Origin: HT1-32 sp040219025
GTDB lineage: Bacteria; Pseudomonadota; Alphaproteobacteria; Rhodospirillales; HT1-32
Length of the DNA: 64,000 bases
Direction: 5' to 3'
Assembly: GCA_040219025.1 (NCBI GenBank)
Contig: JAVJTE010000008.1
Location: forward strand, 40,597-104,596
Of this stretch, positions 9,370 through 17,253 are shown one piece after another. Within the stretch, counting starts at the first letter, position 1; each line of letters opens with the position of its first letter. Both the position numbers and the translations under genes were made by a program. The notes beneath the pieces are model-generated. The model was not told where the DNA came from. It searched no databases and saw only the letters and a list, made by a program, of their open reading frames with translations.

Positions 9370-9855
9370 TCAGTGTATCTCCATCGGGTCTTGTCCGGCC
9401 CGGAGCTTCCGGACGGCATCGATATAACGGGTCACGGCGACAAGCGCCCAGGGAACGACAGCGACGGGAATCGACATGAACAGCCATTTCCGGGACATGA
9501 AGTCCATTTCGATGAAGGTGTCATATTCGGTCAGCTCGACCATGCCGAGGCCGTACCAGAACAGCACGCCGAGCAGTCCGAGTGTCAGCAGGCAGCGGAA
9601 GGTATAGAGCAGGATCTGAAAGTTCTTCGGGAAGGCAGAGACCAGCATCGAGATGCGCAGGTGGCGTGCCCTGATTGCGGCGAGTGCAATCAGCCAGGCC
9701 CAGAACAGCAGGTTCAGTTCTTCCGACCAGGTAAAGGAGGTGCCGATGACATATCTCGACATAACCTGTGTGATGGTCAGCAGGACGATAAGGAAGAGAA
9801 TGCCGGCGATGACAGCATCCAGCAGATGTTCTGCCAGAGTGACGATCCTTTGCAT
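9370..9855 (-). CDS. dctQ: TRAP transporter small permease DctQ
   Basis: A 161-residue membrane protein with four predicted helices (about 10-35, 50-70, 85-110, 125-150) and the DctQ-type sequence SRYVIGTSFTWSEELNLLFWAW, in which the acidic pair after TW is conserved. It bridges the periplasmic binding protein and DctM. GGAGG precedes the ATG. It lies between dctP (28 bp) and dctM (1 bp). Confidence 0.92.
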   Translation of the reverse strand: MQRIVTLAEHLLDAVIAGILFLIVLLTITQVMSRYVIGTSFTWSEELNLLFWAWLIALAAIRARHLRISMLVSAFPKNFQILLYTFRCLLTLGLLGVLFWYGLGMVELTEYDTFIEMDFMSRKWLFMSIPVAVVPWALVAVTRYIDAVRKLRAGQDPMEIH

Positions 9856-9883
9856 GACATCCTCCCCCTTATGCGGTCTGTGA

Positions 9884-10873
9884 TCAGGATTTCGGCTTGG
9901 TAGCGACGATACGGTCGATATATTCCTGGCCGCCCTTGTTGTCCTCGGCGAAGGCCTGCCATACAGCGTCCTTGATGACGGCCTGGAACGGTGCGGGATC
10001 GATATTCCCGTTGATTTCCATGCCTTCCTTGCGAAGCTGTGCCAGATAGCCGTCCTGTTTGTCCTGGTTCATCTGGCGCTGCCCAACTGCGGTTTCATGG
10101 GCGGTGTCGATCAGGATTTTCTGCTGCGCTTCCGTCAGGCCTTTGAACTTGCCGAGGTTCATCGCGATGATCGAAACCGAATAGGCATGCTGGGTAAGGG
10201 ACAGGTATTTCTGGACCTCGGACAGCCGTCCGGTGGCGATGATATGGACCGGGTTTTCCTGGCCGTCGACAGCGCCGGTCTGCAGGGCGAGATAAACTTC
10301 GGTGAAGCTCATGGCGACCGGGTTGGCACCGAGAAGCTTGAAGGCCAGGGTATGCGCCTTGTTCGGGCTGACCCGGATTTTCATGCCCTTCAGATCTTCG
10401 GGCGTGCGGATCGGACCTTTGGAGTTGGTGACGTTGCGAAAGCCGATTTCATAATAGGCGAGGCCCTGTACGCGATGTTTCTGGAGCCGGTTCAGAAGCT
10501 CGGTTCCGATCTCGCCGTCAGCGACGGTATGGGCATGTTCGTAATTGTCGAAGATATAGGGCAGGTCGAGCACGTTCAGCATCGGCTCGAAGCGGGACCA
10601 GTAGGGTGACCCGGTGATGATGATATCGATGGTGCCGAGGCGAACGCCTTCTGCCAGCTGCGGGCTGCCGCCAAGCTCACCATTGTGATGGACATGGATG
10701 TCGATCTCGCCGTTGGTACGTTCCTTGACCAGCCGGGCAAATTCCGATGCAGCGACGCCGATCGAATCATTGGGTGGCTGAATCAGACCGAGTTTAAGGA
10801 CGGTTTCGGCGCTGGCCGACCCACTGAATGAAAGACCCATCGTGATGGCGGCTGCTGCAAGTATGCGTTTCAT
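9884..10873 (-). CDS. dctP: TRAP transporter solute-binding protein DctP
   Basis: A 329-residue periplasmic receptor. Residues 1-22 are a clear Sec signal peptide ending SASA before ETVLKLG. The mature part has DctP family landmarks: HHNGELGGSPQLAEGVRLGTIDI, FRNVTNSKGPIRTPEDLKGMKIRV (with the arginine that usually clamps the ligand carboxylate) and TEVYLALQTGAVDGQENP. Family knowledge therefore predicts an organic acid ligand; which one is not evident. A strong GGGAGGAAG ribosome binding site precedes the ATG. Confidence 0.93.
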   Translation of the reverse strand: MKRILAAAAITMGLSFSGSASAETVLKLGLIQPPNDSIGVAASEFARLVKERTNGEIDIHVHHNGELGGSPQLAEGVRLGTIDIIITGSPYWSRFEPMLNVLDLPYIFDNYEHAHTVADGEIGTELLNRLQKHRVQGLAYYEIGFRNVTNSKGPIRTPEDLKGMKIRVSPNKAHTLAFKLLGANPVAMSFTEVYLALQTGAVDGQENPVHIIATGRLSEVQKYLSLTQHAYSVSIIAMNLGKFKGLTEAQQKILIDTAHETAVGQRQMNQDKQDGYLAQLRKEGMEINGNIDPAPFQAVIKDAVWQAFAEDNKGGQEYIDRIVATKPKS

Positions 10874-10917
10874 GTTGCTTCCTCCCAGAAGTTGGTTGTT
10901 TTGGTTTGTCTATGGTC

Positions 10918-11517
10918 TCAATCGTGCGGTTCGGTCCCGGCAAGGGGCGGTGTCTTCGCCATTGCCTCATACCAGGCCGTCAGGCGGGGACGCCTGGTAC
11001 GCCAGGCATCGCCAGGGAATCTGAAATCCAGAAAGCCGAGGGCTGCTGCCAGTGTCAGCCGGTCGAGGGTCGGCGGGCCGTCAAGGTCATTGTCAGCTTC
11101 AAACCAGTCCGCGATCCGGATGATTGTCTGCTTCTGGCGGTCCATCCAGCTGTCGCGGTCCGCTTCCCTTGACTTCAGCGATTCAACGCGGCGGATCACC
11201 GCACAATCCATGATGCCATGGGCCAGTGAGTGCCGGAACAGGGCACGGTGGCGTTCGTCACCGGCCGTCGGCAGAAGGTCGAAACTGTCTGTCAGGCTGT
11301 CAAGATACTCACAGATTGCCAGGCTGTCCGTATGGGGGTGGCCCTGATCGTCGACCAGTGTCGGTACCTTCGAAAGCGGGTTGACGGCAACCAGCTCCGG
11401 CGGGCGGTGGTGAGGGTTTGCGATGATCAGTTCAAGCTGTGACTCCAGACCAAGCTGGATGGCAGCAGCCCGGACTTTCCGGGCGTAAGGAGATGCGCCG
11501 ACCATAAATAACTTCAT
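10918..11517 (-). CDS. glutathione S-transferase family protein
   Basis: A 199-residue cytosolic GST. The N-terminal thioredoxin-like domain runs 1-76, with the candidate catalytic Ser9 in GASPYARKVR, the cis-proline loop SKVPTLV and the glutathione-contacting DS pair at TDSLAICEYL. An all-helical C-terminal domain follows. It is the first gene of the operon, preceded by GGGAGGG and two copies of the presumed GntR operator. It may conjugate or isomerise an electrophilic intermediate, as GSTs do in several aromatic pathways; the actual reaction is unknown. Confidence 0.88.
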   Translation of the reverse strand: MKLFMVGASPYARKVRAAAIQLGLESQLELIIANPHHRPPELVAVNPLSKVPTLVDDQGHPHTDSLAICEYLDSLTDSFDLLPTAGDERHRALFRHSLAHGIMDCAVIRRVESLKSREADRDSWMDRQKQTIIRIADWFEADNDLDGPPTLDRLTLAAALGFLDFRFPGDAWRTRRPRLTAWYEAMAKTPPLAGTEPHD

Positions 11518-11576
11518 GCATCCCTCCCAGGATTTCTGACCGGTATCGGCCTTGATTATGCAGATTAATACAATCG

Positions 11577-11616
11577 GTATGCCAGTATGTCAATAGCTGT
11601 ATGCCAGTATTCCAGT
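11577..11616. promoter_or_regulatory. double putative operator upstream of the catabolic operon
   Basis: Two copies of GTATGCCAGTAT occur at 11577-11588 and 11599-11610, 22 bp apart (two helical turns, so on the same face of the DNA). The second continues as TTCCAG, close to the TACCAG that follows the copy at 1939 beside gntR. The 60 bp between this site and the GST start should hold the operon promoter. Binding by the GntR protein is inferred from the shared motif. Confidence 0.6.
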
Positions 11617-11674
11617 TTGTCTCGATTGCGGTGACCGGGGAACCGGAAACGGATATGACGGTGCGGGATCAGGT

Positions 11675-11726
11675 CAGCCCAAGCTTGGGCTGGATTCACA
11701 GGGCCGGAACGCCTAGTCACTAGGCG
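11675..11726. other. two palindromes between the operon and cobI
   Basis: CAGCCCAAGCTTGGGCTG (11675-11692) is a perfect 18-bp palindrome. CGCCTAGTCACTAGGCG (11710-11726) is a 7-bp stem with a 3-base loop ending 25 bp before the cobI start. Neither has a T-run. They may be operators for cobI or structures in its leader. There is no cobalamin riboswitch consensus here. Confidence 0.5.
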
Positions 11727-11751
11727 ACATCAAAGAACGTGAAACGGTCCG

Positions 11752-12477
11752 ATGACATCCGGAACTCTCTATGGCCTCGGGGTTGGCCCGGGCGACCCTG
11801 AACTGATCACCCTCAGGGCATGGCGTATCCTGCAGGAGGTGCCGGTGATTGCCTGGCCGGCCCCCGAACAGGGACCGTCGATGGCGCGGGCAATTGCCGC
11901 ATCGCATATTCCGGACGGACGGGTGGAAATCGCCATCCGGATGCCGATTTCGGCGGCCCGGTTTCCGGCCCAGGCAGTCTATGACGAGGCTGCGACGGAG
12001 ATTTCCGCTCATCTTCATGCCGGTCGGGATGTTGCTGTGCTCTGCGAAGGCGATCCCTTCCTCTACGGCTCCTTCATGTATCTCTATGGCCGGCTGGCCG
12101 GCGAACATGAGTGCGTTGTGGTGCCGGGTATCTCGTCGCTGATGGCCGCCGCCGCCGCCTCGGGTGCACCGCTGGTTGCCCGCAATGATGTCCTGACGGT
12201 CGTGCCCGGCACATTGTCGGCAGACGACCTGAAGGCGCGGCTGGCCGGGGTCGAGGCTGCGGCCATACTGAAAATCGGGCGCAACCTGCCAAAGGTTCGC
12301 GTCGTGCTTGAGGATCTCGGACTGACCGGCTGTGCGACCTATGTTGAACGGGCGACAACGCCGGAGCAGAAAGTCCTGCCGCTGGCAGATGCACCTGTCG
12401 CCGGCGCACCCTATTTCTCGCTGATTCTGGTACATCGCCGGGGCGACGCCTGGCGGGTTGAGGATGATGATGTCTGA
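11752..12477 (+). CDS. cobI: precorrin-2 C20-methyltransferase CobI/CbiL
   Basis: A 241-residue SAM-dependent methyltransferase of corrin synthesis. The N-terminal GLGVGPGDPELITLRA motif (8-23) and CEGDPFLYGSFMY (98-110) are the standard SAM-binding and substrate regions of the CobI/CbiL family, and the length is typical. It methylates C20 of (cobalt-)precorrin-2. The stop overlaps the start of cbiG-cobJ, the next step, so the two are translated together. No strong ribosome binding site is seen before the ATG. Confidence 0.93.
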   Translation: MTSGTLYGLGVGPGDPELITLRAWRILQEVPVIAWPAPEQGPSMARAIAASHIPDGRVEIAIRMPISAARFPAQAVYDEAATEISAHLHAGRDVAVLCEGDPFLYGSFMYLYGRLAGEHECVVVPGISSLMAAAAASGAPLVARNDVLTVVPGTLSADDLKARLAGVEAAAILKIGRNLPKVRVVLEDLGLTGCATYVERATTPEQKVLPLADAPVAGAPYFSLILVHRRGDAWRVEDDDV

Positions 12478-14260
12478 GACCCCGGTTCTTGTCGTTCTGA
12501 CGACCTCCGGCGCGGTACTTGCGCGCCGGATACAGGCCCGCTTTCCGGGTTGTGAAATTCACGGGCTGGCATCGCGGGTTGAGAATTGCGACCACAGATT
12601 CGACCGGACGACGGATCATATCGCCGGTCTGTTTCAGGCCGGGCGGCCAATCATCGGTATCTGTGCGGCCGGTATTCTGATCCGTGCGGTCGCTGGTCTG
12701 CTGGCTGACAAACAGACCGAACCGCCGGTGCTGGCGCTGTCGCCGGACGGGACCAGCGTGGTGCCGCTGCTCGGCGGCCATAAGGGGGCGAACCGGCTGG
12801 CGCAGGAGCTGGCGGCGGTGACTGGTGGTATGGCGGCGGTCACGACCGCAGGTGATGTGCTGCATGGCGTCTCGCTGGATGACCCGCCTTTGGGCTGGAA
12901 GATTGCCGGTCCGGATGCCGCAAAGTCGGTGATGGCCGATCTTCTGGCTGGCAAGACCCTGTCGCTTTATGGTGACGGCGGGTCGTGGCTGGCACCGCTG
13001 AAGCTGGCTTCTGCGGAGGCTGCTGCGGCACGTATTCAGGTGACAACCCGGTCCGTTGACCCGCTTCCCGAACGCTGTCTGGTTCTGCATCCGCCGCGGT
13101 TGGTGATCGGCGTCGGATGTGAACGCAACTGCACCCCGGAAGAGCTGAGCGATCTGGTGCGCCGGGCCCTCGCCTGTCAGGGGCTGGCAGTCGCCTCGGT
13201 CGTGGCGGTTGTCTCGGTTGACCTGAAATCGGATGAACCGGCGGTTCATGCGGCTGCTGAAAGCCTCGGTGTGCCGGCCCGGTTCTTTGATCCGGTCCGG
13301 CTGGAGCTGGAAACCCCCCGGCTGCTCAACCCGTCGGATGTTGTCTTCCGGGAGGTTGGCTGTCACGGGGTCGCAGAAGGGGCGGCGCTGGCCGCGGCGG
13401 GCGCATCCGGCATGCTTGTTGTGCCGAAGATGAAGTCCGCCCGGGCGACCTGTGCGATAGCCGAGGCACCGGCGGATCTGGACCCGCTGGATTTTGGCAC
13501 AGCCCGGGGTCATCTGGCGGTCATCGGCGTTGGTCCGGGCTCTGCCGGCTGGCGGACAGCGGAAGCGACTGCCCTGCTGCGCGATGCAGAAGAGGTTGTC
13601 GGTTACGGCTTCTACCTTGATCTGGTCGCGGACCTGATTGCAGGCAAGCCGCGTCATCAGACTGATCTGGGAGCCGAGGAAGAACGCGCCCGCCGGGCGA
13701 TTGAACTGGCGGCGACCGGTCGCCGGGTGGCGCTGGTCTGCAGTGGTGATGCCGGCATCTATGCGCTGGCGACACTGGTCTGGGAACTGCTGGATCAGGG
13801 AACGGAAGCGGCCTGGCGCCGGATCGCGGTGACGGTAGCCCCCGGTGTGTCTGCCCTGCAGGCGGCGGCGGCACGGGCGGGTGCGCCCATCGGTCATGAT
13901 TTCTGTGCCATCTCGCTGTCCGACCTGCTGACCCCGCGGCAGACCATCCTGCAGCGCCTGCAGGCGGCGGTTGACGGCGATTTTGTTACGGCGCTCTATA
14001 ACCCCCGGTCGCAACGCCGGACCGAACTGATTGAACGCGCGATTGACCTGTACCGGGCGGGCCGGCCGGCAACCACGCCGGTGGTCATTGCCCGCTCCCT
14101 GGGTCGACCGGACGAGGCGGTGCGAATTGTTGAGCTGCAGCATCTCGACCCGGCAGATATCGACATGATGACGATCCTGCTGATCGGTGCCAGCCGCACG
14201 ACAACCCTGACGCATGACGGCAAGCTCTGCGCTTACACACCGCGGGGATATCTGTCCTAA
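12470..14260 (+). CDS. cobJ: fused CbiG-CobJ: cobalt-precorrin 5A hydrolase and precorrin-3B C17-methyltransferase
   Basis: A 596-residue fusion. Residues 1-335 are full-length CbiG: N domain with GICAAGILIRAVAGLL, the PLLGGHKGANRLA segment, a TTAGD linker, and the CobE-like C domain starting VIGVGCERNCTPEEL. Residues 348-590 are CobJ/CbiH: VIGVGPGSAGWRTAEA, VGYGFYLDL, CSGDAGIYALA and ALYNPRSQRR. CobJ methylates C17 and contracts the ring; CbiG opens the ring-A lactone in the anaerobic pathway. I chose the ATG at 12470, 8 bp inside cobI, because GAGG lies just before it; a TTG at 12458 and ATGs at 12464 and 12467 are alternatives. The fusion keeps two successive activities together. Confidence 0.92.
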   Translation: MSETPVLVVLTTSGAVLARRIQARFPGCEIHGLASRVENCDHRFDRTTDHIAGLFQAGRPIIGICAAGILIRAVAGLLADKQTEPPVLALSPDGTSVVPLLGGHKGANRLAQELAAVTGGMAAVTTAGDVLHGVSLDDPPLGWKIAGPDAAKSVMADLLAGKTLSLYGDGGSWLAPLKLASAEAAAARIQVTTRSVDPLPERCLVLHPPRLVIGVGCERNCTPEELSDLVRRALACQGLAVASVVAVVSVDLKSDEPAVHAAAESLGVPARFFDPVRLELETPRLLNPSDVVFREVGCHGVAEGAALAAAGASGMLVVPKMKSARATCAIAEAPADLDPLDFGTARGHLAVIGVGPGSAGWRTAEATALLRDAEEVVGYGFYLDLVADLIAGKPRHQTDLGAEEERARRAIELAATGRRVALVCSGDAGIYALATLVWELLDQGTEAAWRRIAVTVAPGVSALQAAAARAGAPIGHDFCAISLSDLLTPRQTILQRLQAAVDGDFVTALYNPRSQRRTELIERAIDLYRAGRPATTPVVIARSLGRPDEAVRIVELQHLDPADIDMMTILLIGASRTTTLTHDGKLCAYTPRGYLS

Positions 14261-14268
14261 AGCCGGAT

Positions 14269-14505
14269 CTAGTGGAGACAGTCGCCTTCGCCGGGACCGG
14301 CAAAGGCCGGAAACACTTCGGCGACTGCCGAGGCAAACAGCCGCCGGGGCTGGTCCGGCAGGCGTTCGATTTCGCACCAGACATCATGGGAATCAAGATC
14401 CCCGGCAGCCGCCATCAGGATCACCCCGGTCAGCGGATGTGCCTCACCCAGCACGCGCAGCGACGCATCTGCCAGTGCCGCAAGCGTGCCGTTGTCGAGA
14501 ACCAT
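14269..14505 (-). CDS. small hypothetical protein, 78 residues
   Basis: A short acidic, soluble protein beginning MVLDNGTLAAL and ending GEGDCLH. The frame opens at 14526, but AGGAGGC at 14512-14518 is ideally placed for the ATG at 14505, so I set the start there. It is convergent with cbiG-cobJ, only 8 bp beyond that stop. I do not recognise the family. The strong ribosome binding site and helix-rich composition make it a credible gene rather than a chance frame. Confidence 0.6.
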   Translation of the reverse strand: MVLDNGTLAALADASLRVLGEAHPLTGVILMAAAGDLDSHDVWCEIERLPDQPRRLFASAVAEVFPAFAGPGEGDCLH

Positions 14506-14620
14506 CTGTTTGCCTCCTGATGGCAAGTCCGGGAGTCAGCGTACTGCCTTGCCAACGGGCCGACAACGATCTTCACGGGGGGTGAATGCTGGAACTCAGT
14601 GAGGTTTTGCCCCGGTTTTC

Positions 14621-14720
14621 CCGGCATCCTTCGAGACGCAGCTGCGCTGCTCCTCAGGATGAGGCTGAAACTATTTCCTCATCCTGAGGAGCGCTAAAAG
14701 CGCGTCTCGAAGGATGCCGG
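14621..14720. repeat. palindromic intergenic repeat (REP-like), copy 1
   Basis: Two arms of about 44 bp, each containing CCTTCGAGACGC and GCTCCTCAGGATGAGG, face each other around a short spacer. They would form a long hairpin with imperfect centres in each arm. A related pair occurs at 43207-43319. From memory this family (TCCTCAGGATGAGG ... CTTCGAGACGC) is dispersed in many alphaproteobacterial genomes. It lies in the 240-bp gap between the 14269-14505 gene and the hydratase. Confidence 0.85.
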
Positions 14721-14748
14721 TTTGTATTCCATCCGTTAACGGGGAAAT

Positions 14749-15543
14749 CTAGCCGTCGATGAACAGCTCGACGGCGCCCAGACCGGCGATTTCATGGCGG
14801 AAATGGTCACCGGCTTTCGGGAAGCGGGTGGCCAGCACACTGCCGGTCATGATGACAGCACCTGATTCCATGCTGCGCCCGATGCCGGCCCACTGATTGG
14901 CCAGCCAGGCCAGTGCATCCAGCGGATGGCCCAGTGTGGCCCCGGTGCTGCCGCTCTCGGTCTCGCCATTATTCATGGTCATGGTGACGGCTGCCGCTGA
15001 CAGGTCGGCATGCTGCCAGTCCGTGACCGGTGTTCCCAGCACCACCCCGCCGTTCCAGCAGCGGTCGGCGGCGATGGAAAAGCCGTCGAGATCCGCATAA
15101 TCGGCATCGCGGTCGTCGATCAGTTCGAATGCCGGCATGATTGCCGCAACATGCGGCATGATGCTGTCGCGGGTCCAGGGTGCACCACCGGCAAGAACCG
15201 CGTCGCCAATCCTGACAGCGAGCTCAAATTCCACGCCAAGCCGCACGAAATCCGTCACCGATGCGTTACCCGGTCCCTGCCGGAACCGGTCAGCCTGGAT
15301 CAGGCCGCCGGCCGGCTGGTCGACATTGCAGAGCTTCTGGACAGCCGGGGATGTCAGGGCGATCTTGTAGCCGGTTACCGGGCCATCCTCGTCGAGGAAA
15401 GCCGCGGCCAGGCGGTTCTGTATGGCATAGCATTCATCAAGCGAACGGGGTGCCAGGTCACCGGTCAGGCGTTTGAAACGCCGTTTCGCCCGATGTTCGG
15501 ATTCGATATGGCGGGCAATCTTTTCAATCCGTTTTGTGGTCAT
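14749..15543 (-). CDS. 2-oxopent-4-enoate hydratase/fumarylacetoacetase-family protein
   Basis: A 264-residue MhpD/DmpE-type protein. The metal-binding acidic residues are visible: Glu105 and Glu107 in GVEFELAVRIG and Glu140 in PAFELIDDR. GYKIALTSPAVQKL at 58-71 is the usual substrate-site lysine region. Family members hydrate 2-hydroxypenta-2,4-dienoate or decarboxylate 4-oxalocrotonate in meta-cleavage pathways. No other meta-cleavage genes adjoin it, so the true substrate is open. AGAGGAAG precedes the ATG, and the start lies within the 3' end of the diguanylate cyclase gene (20-bp overlap). Confidence 0.82.
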   Translation of the reverse strand: MTTKRIEKIARHIESEHRAKRRFKRLTGDLAPRSLDECYAIQNRLAAAFLDEDGPVTGYKIALTSPAVQKLCNVDQPAGGLIQADRFRQGPGNASVTDFVRLGVEFELAVRIGDAVLAGGAPWTRDSIMPHVAAIMPAFELIDDRDADYADLDGFSIAADRCWNGGVVLGTPVTDWQHADLSAAAVTMTMNNGETESGSTGATLGHPLDALAWLANQWAGIGRSMESGAVIMTGSVLATRFPKAGDHFRHEIAGLGAVELFIDG

Positions 15544-16717
15544 GCTGCGCTTCCTCTGGCCCTGCTACCCGGTTTCGTCCGGTGTTCTTGGCATGATAGA
15601 GGTTTGCGTCGGCCAGTTCCATGACCTGATGAATGCTGCCGCTGCTGCTGGTCAGCAGGGCCAGGCCGATACTGACGGTAAAATTCAGTTTTCCCCCGTC
15701 GGGAAGATCAACAGCAGTGGATGCAAGTGCAACCCGCAGCTTCTCGGCGGCAATCCAGCCATCAGTGGCATCGGTATTGGGCAGAACGGCACAGAATTCC
15801 TCACCACCCAGCCGGCCAAAGATATCGGCAGACCGCAGCGACTGAAGACAGGTCTCCGCCATGCGACGGATCACGTCGTCGCCGGTGGCATGTCCGTGGG
15901 TATCATTGACTGTCTTGAACCGGTCGATATCGATCATCATCAGGCAGGCTTCACGGCCCGACCGCCTGATCTGCTGAAATTCATGTTCAGCCAGCATCAG
16001 AAAGCTGCGACGGTTGTGACAGCCGGTCAGCGGGTCGGTACGGGCCAGATCCTGCAGTTCCTGCTGTTGCCTTTGGATCCGGACAAACAGCGGGCGGAAC
16101 AGAAACAGGGCTTCTCCGATCAGCGTCATCATCAGCACGGCCAGCATGACCAGCAGAATTTGCCGCAGCCTTGCTGTATGGTCGCGGGATTCCTGTTCAT
16201 AGACAGCAACAGCCGCATTCAGGCTTGCCGCCAGCTCTCCGTTTGCCGAGTCTCCCAGCTGCCGGATGGCTGTCCTGACCATCTCCGGGTCCTGATCCGT
16301 TGCTGTCAGTATCTCGCGGGCGGTCGAGATGAACTGCCGCACCTGCATGTCCAGATTATGGGGCGGGTCAAAGTAAAGCCGGTCAACGTTCTGGGACTGA
16401 TACAGCTCGATCCCCCGCAGCGAGTCACCGGAAATCAGTGCCTGGTGCGTCTGTTCAAGTTCGTTCACGGCCCGCGCCATCTGTCCGATCACCTGCGACC
16501 GTCTTTCCACCCCGGCAACAGAGAACTCGACTGCTTTACGGGCGGTTTCCTGCACCAGCATGCGCTGACGTCCGGCGACGTTGATCGCGGCTGAAAATAT
16601 CTGCTGATCACCGGCGATGCGGTCGACGACGACATGCGTGGCACCGGCAATCAGGGCGATCAGCGCCAGAGCTGCGACATAGGAAACTGTGTAGCGACGG
16701 GTGGCGATATGACTCAT
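15524..16717 (-). CDS. membrane-bound diguanylate cyclase (GGDEF) with PilJ-like sensor
   Basis: A 397-residue protein with two membrane helices (about 11-31 and 186-207) enclosing a periplasmic all-helical sensor. The sensor begins AGDQQIFSAAINVAGRQRMLVQE, which resembles the type IV pili/NarX-type PilJ N domain. The cytoplasmic GGDEF domain spans 222-380 with an intact active site GGEEF (304-308), and an RSAD inhibitory site (295-298) five residues upstream. It should therefore make cyclic di-GMP under product inhibition. There is no EAL domain. It overlaps the hydratase gene by 20 bp, but a functional link is not obvious. Confidence 0.9.
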   Translation of the reverse strand: MSHIATRRYTVSYVAALALIALIAGATHVVVDRIAGDQQIFSAAINVAGRQRMLVQETARKAVEFSVAGVERRSQVIGQMARAVNELEQTHQALISGDSLRGIELYQSQNVDRLYFDPPHNLDMQVRQFISTAREILTATDQDPEMVRTAIRQLGDSANGELAASLNAAVAVYEQESRDHTARLRQILLVMLAVLMMTLIGEALFLFRPLFVRIQRQQQELQDLARTDPLTGCHNRRSFLMLAEHEFQQIRRSGREACLMMIDIDRFKTVNDTHGHATGDDVIRRMAETCLQSLRSADIFGRLGGEEFCAVLPNTDATDGWIAAEKLRVALASTAVDLPDGGKLNFTVSIGLALLTSSSGSIHQVMELADANLYHAKNTGRNRVAGPEEAQHDHKTD

Positions 16718-17001
16718 CCTGTTTTCCGGGCACCAGTGCTCATTATGGTGCCGTCAGTGTGCGCAATATTCCAGATACGTATAATTGCGCATATCGTTTC
16801 AAACAGATATCTGAAAAATTAGCGAATACCCCGGCTGGCCCCAAACCAGCCCGCCGTCAGAGCCTCATACCCCTGCACTGGCGGCAAAGCATCCGGCGAC
16901 GGCGGGAGGCAGGTTACGGGCATCTTTGCCCCGGCCTGCCACCCGCCGCTCATCGCGACAGCTCAGGGTCAGATTTCTTCAGGCAAGTATCCCCAAACGA
17001 C

Positions 17002-17033
17002 AAAAGGCCCGACGCTGATGCGCCGGGCCTTTT
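17002..17033 (-). terminator. displaced tRNA-Ala terminator
   Basis: AAAAGGCCCG (17002-17011) pairs with CGGGCCTTTT (17024-17033). It lies just outside attL, downstream of the minus-strand tRNA-Ala fragment. It was therefore probably the terminator of the tRNA-Ala gene before the element inserted, and is now nearly 6 kb away. The symmetrical A and T runs mean it could work on both strands. Confidence 0.7.
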
Positions 17034-17041
17034 CCGTATTC

Positions 17042-17086
17042 TGGTGGAGCTGAGGGGAATCGAACCCCTGACCTCTACAATGCCAT
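17042..17086. repeat. attL: 45-bp direct repeat of the tRNA-Ala 3' part
   Basis: Identical to 22861-22905 over 45 bp, covering CCA, acceptor strand, T arm, variable loop and most of the anticodon arm of tRNA-Ala. Identity stops at the T of CCAT, where the sequence continues CAAGGCGG instead of TGTAGCGC. It is a remnant, not a working tRNA gene. Confidence 0.92.
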
Positions 17087-17183
17087 CAAGGCGGCTCTCG
17101 AACACAATCAACTACTTAGGACGAACCGAGCCACAGGAACGCTTGGCGGAAACCCTCAGAATTTTTGTTCGTCCAACTTCATT

Positions 17184-17204
17184 TCGCGAACATGTTTGCG
17201 AAAC
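17184..17204. promoter_or_regulatory. left terminal palindrome, possible recombinase arm site
   Basis: GCGAACATGTTTGCGAAAC lies 98 bp inside attL. Nearly the same sequence (GCAAACATGTTTGCAAAAC) lies 60 bp inside attR at 22780-22800, in the same orientation. The shared core AACATGTTTGC is palindromic. A role as an arm-type site for integrase or excisionase is inferred from its position at both ends. Confidence 0.55.
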
Positions 17205-17253
17205 GGGCCGTCGCCGAATGTAACGTTGCCGGTCGTTGCGGCGGGAGGCTGTC

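Noticed and set aside
11518..11751. A cobalamin riboswitch upstream of cobI
   Set aside because: No B12-box consensus or matching stems; only two simple palindromes are visible.
12074..14377. A 767-codon minus-strand open frame opposite cobI and cbiG-cobJ
   Set aside because: It is Arg/Pro/Gln-rich with no domain and mirrors well-supported genes; long antisense frames are expected at this GC content.
17042..17117. A second tRNA-Ala gene
   Set aside because: Only the 3' 45 bp match; the 5' half and D arm are missing, so it is an att remnant.
16759..17223. A separate gene across attL
   Set aside because: The frame has no ribosome binding site or domain; its right part is better explained as the integrase tail used in the excised circle.
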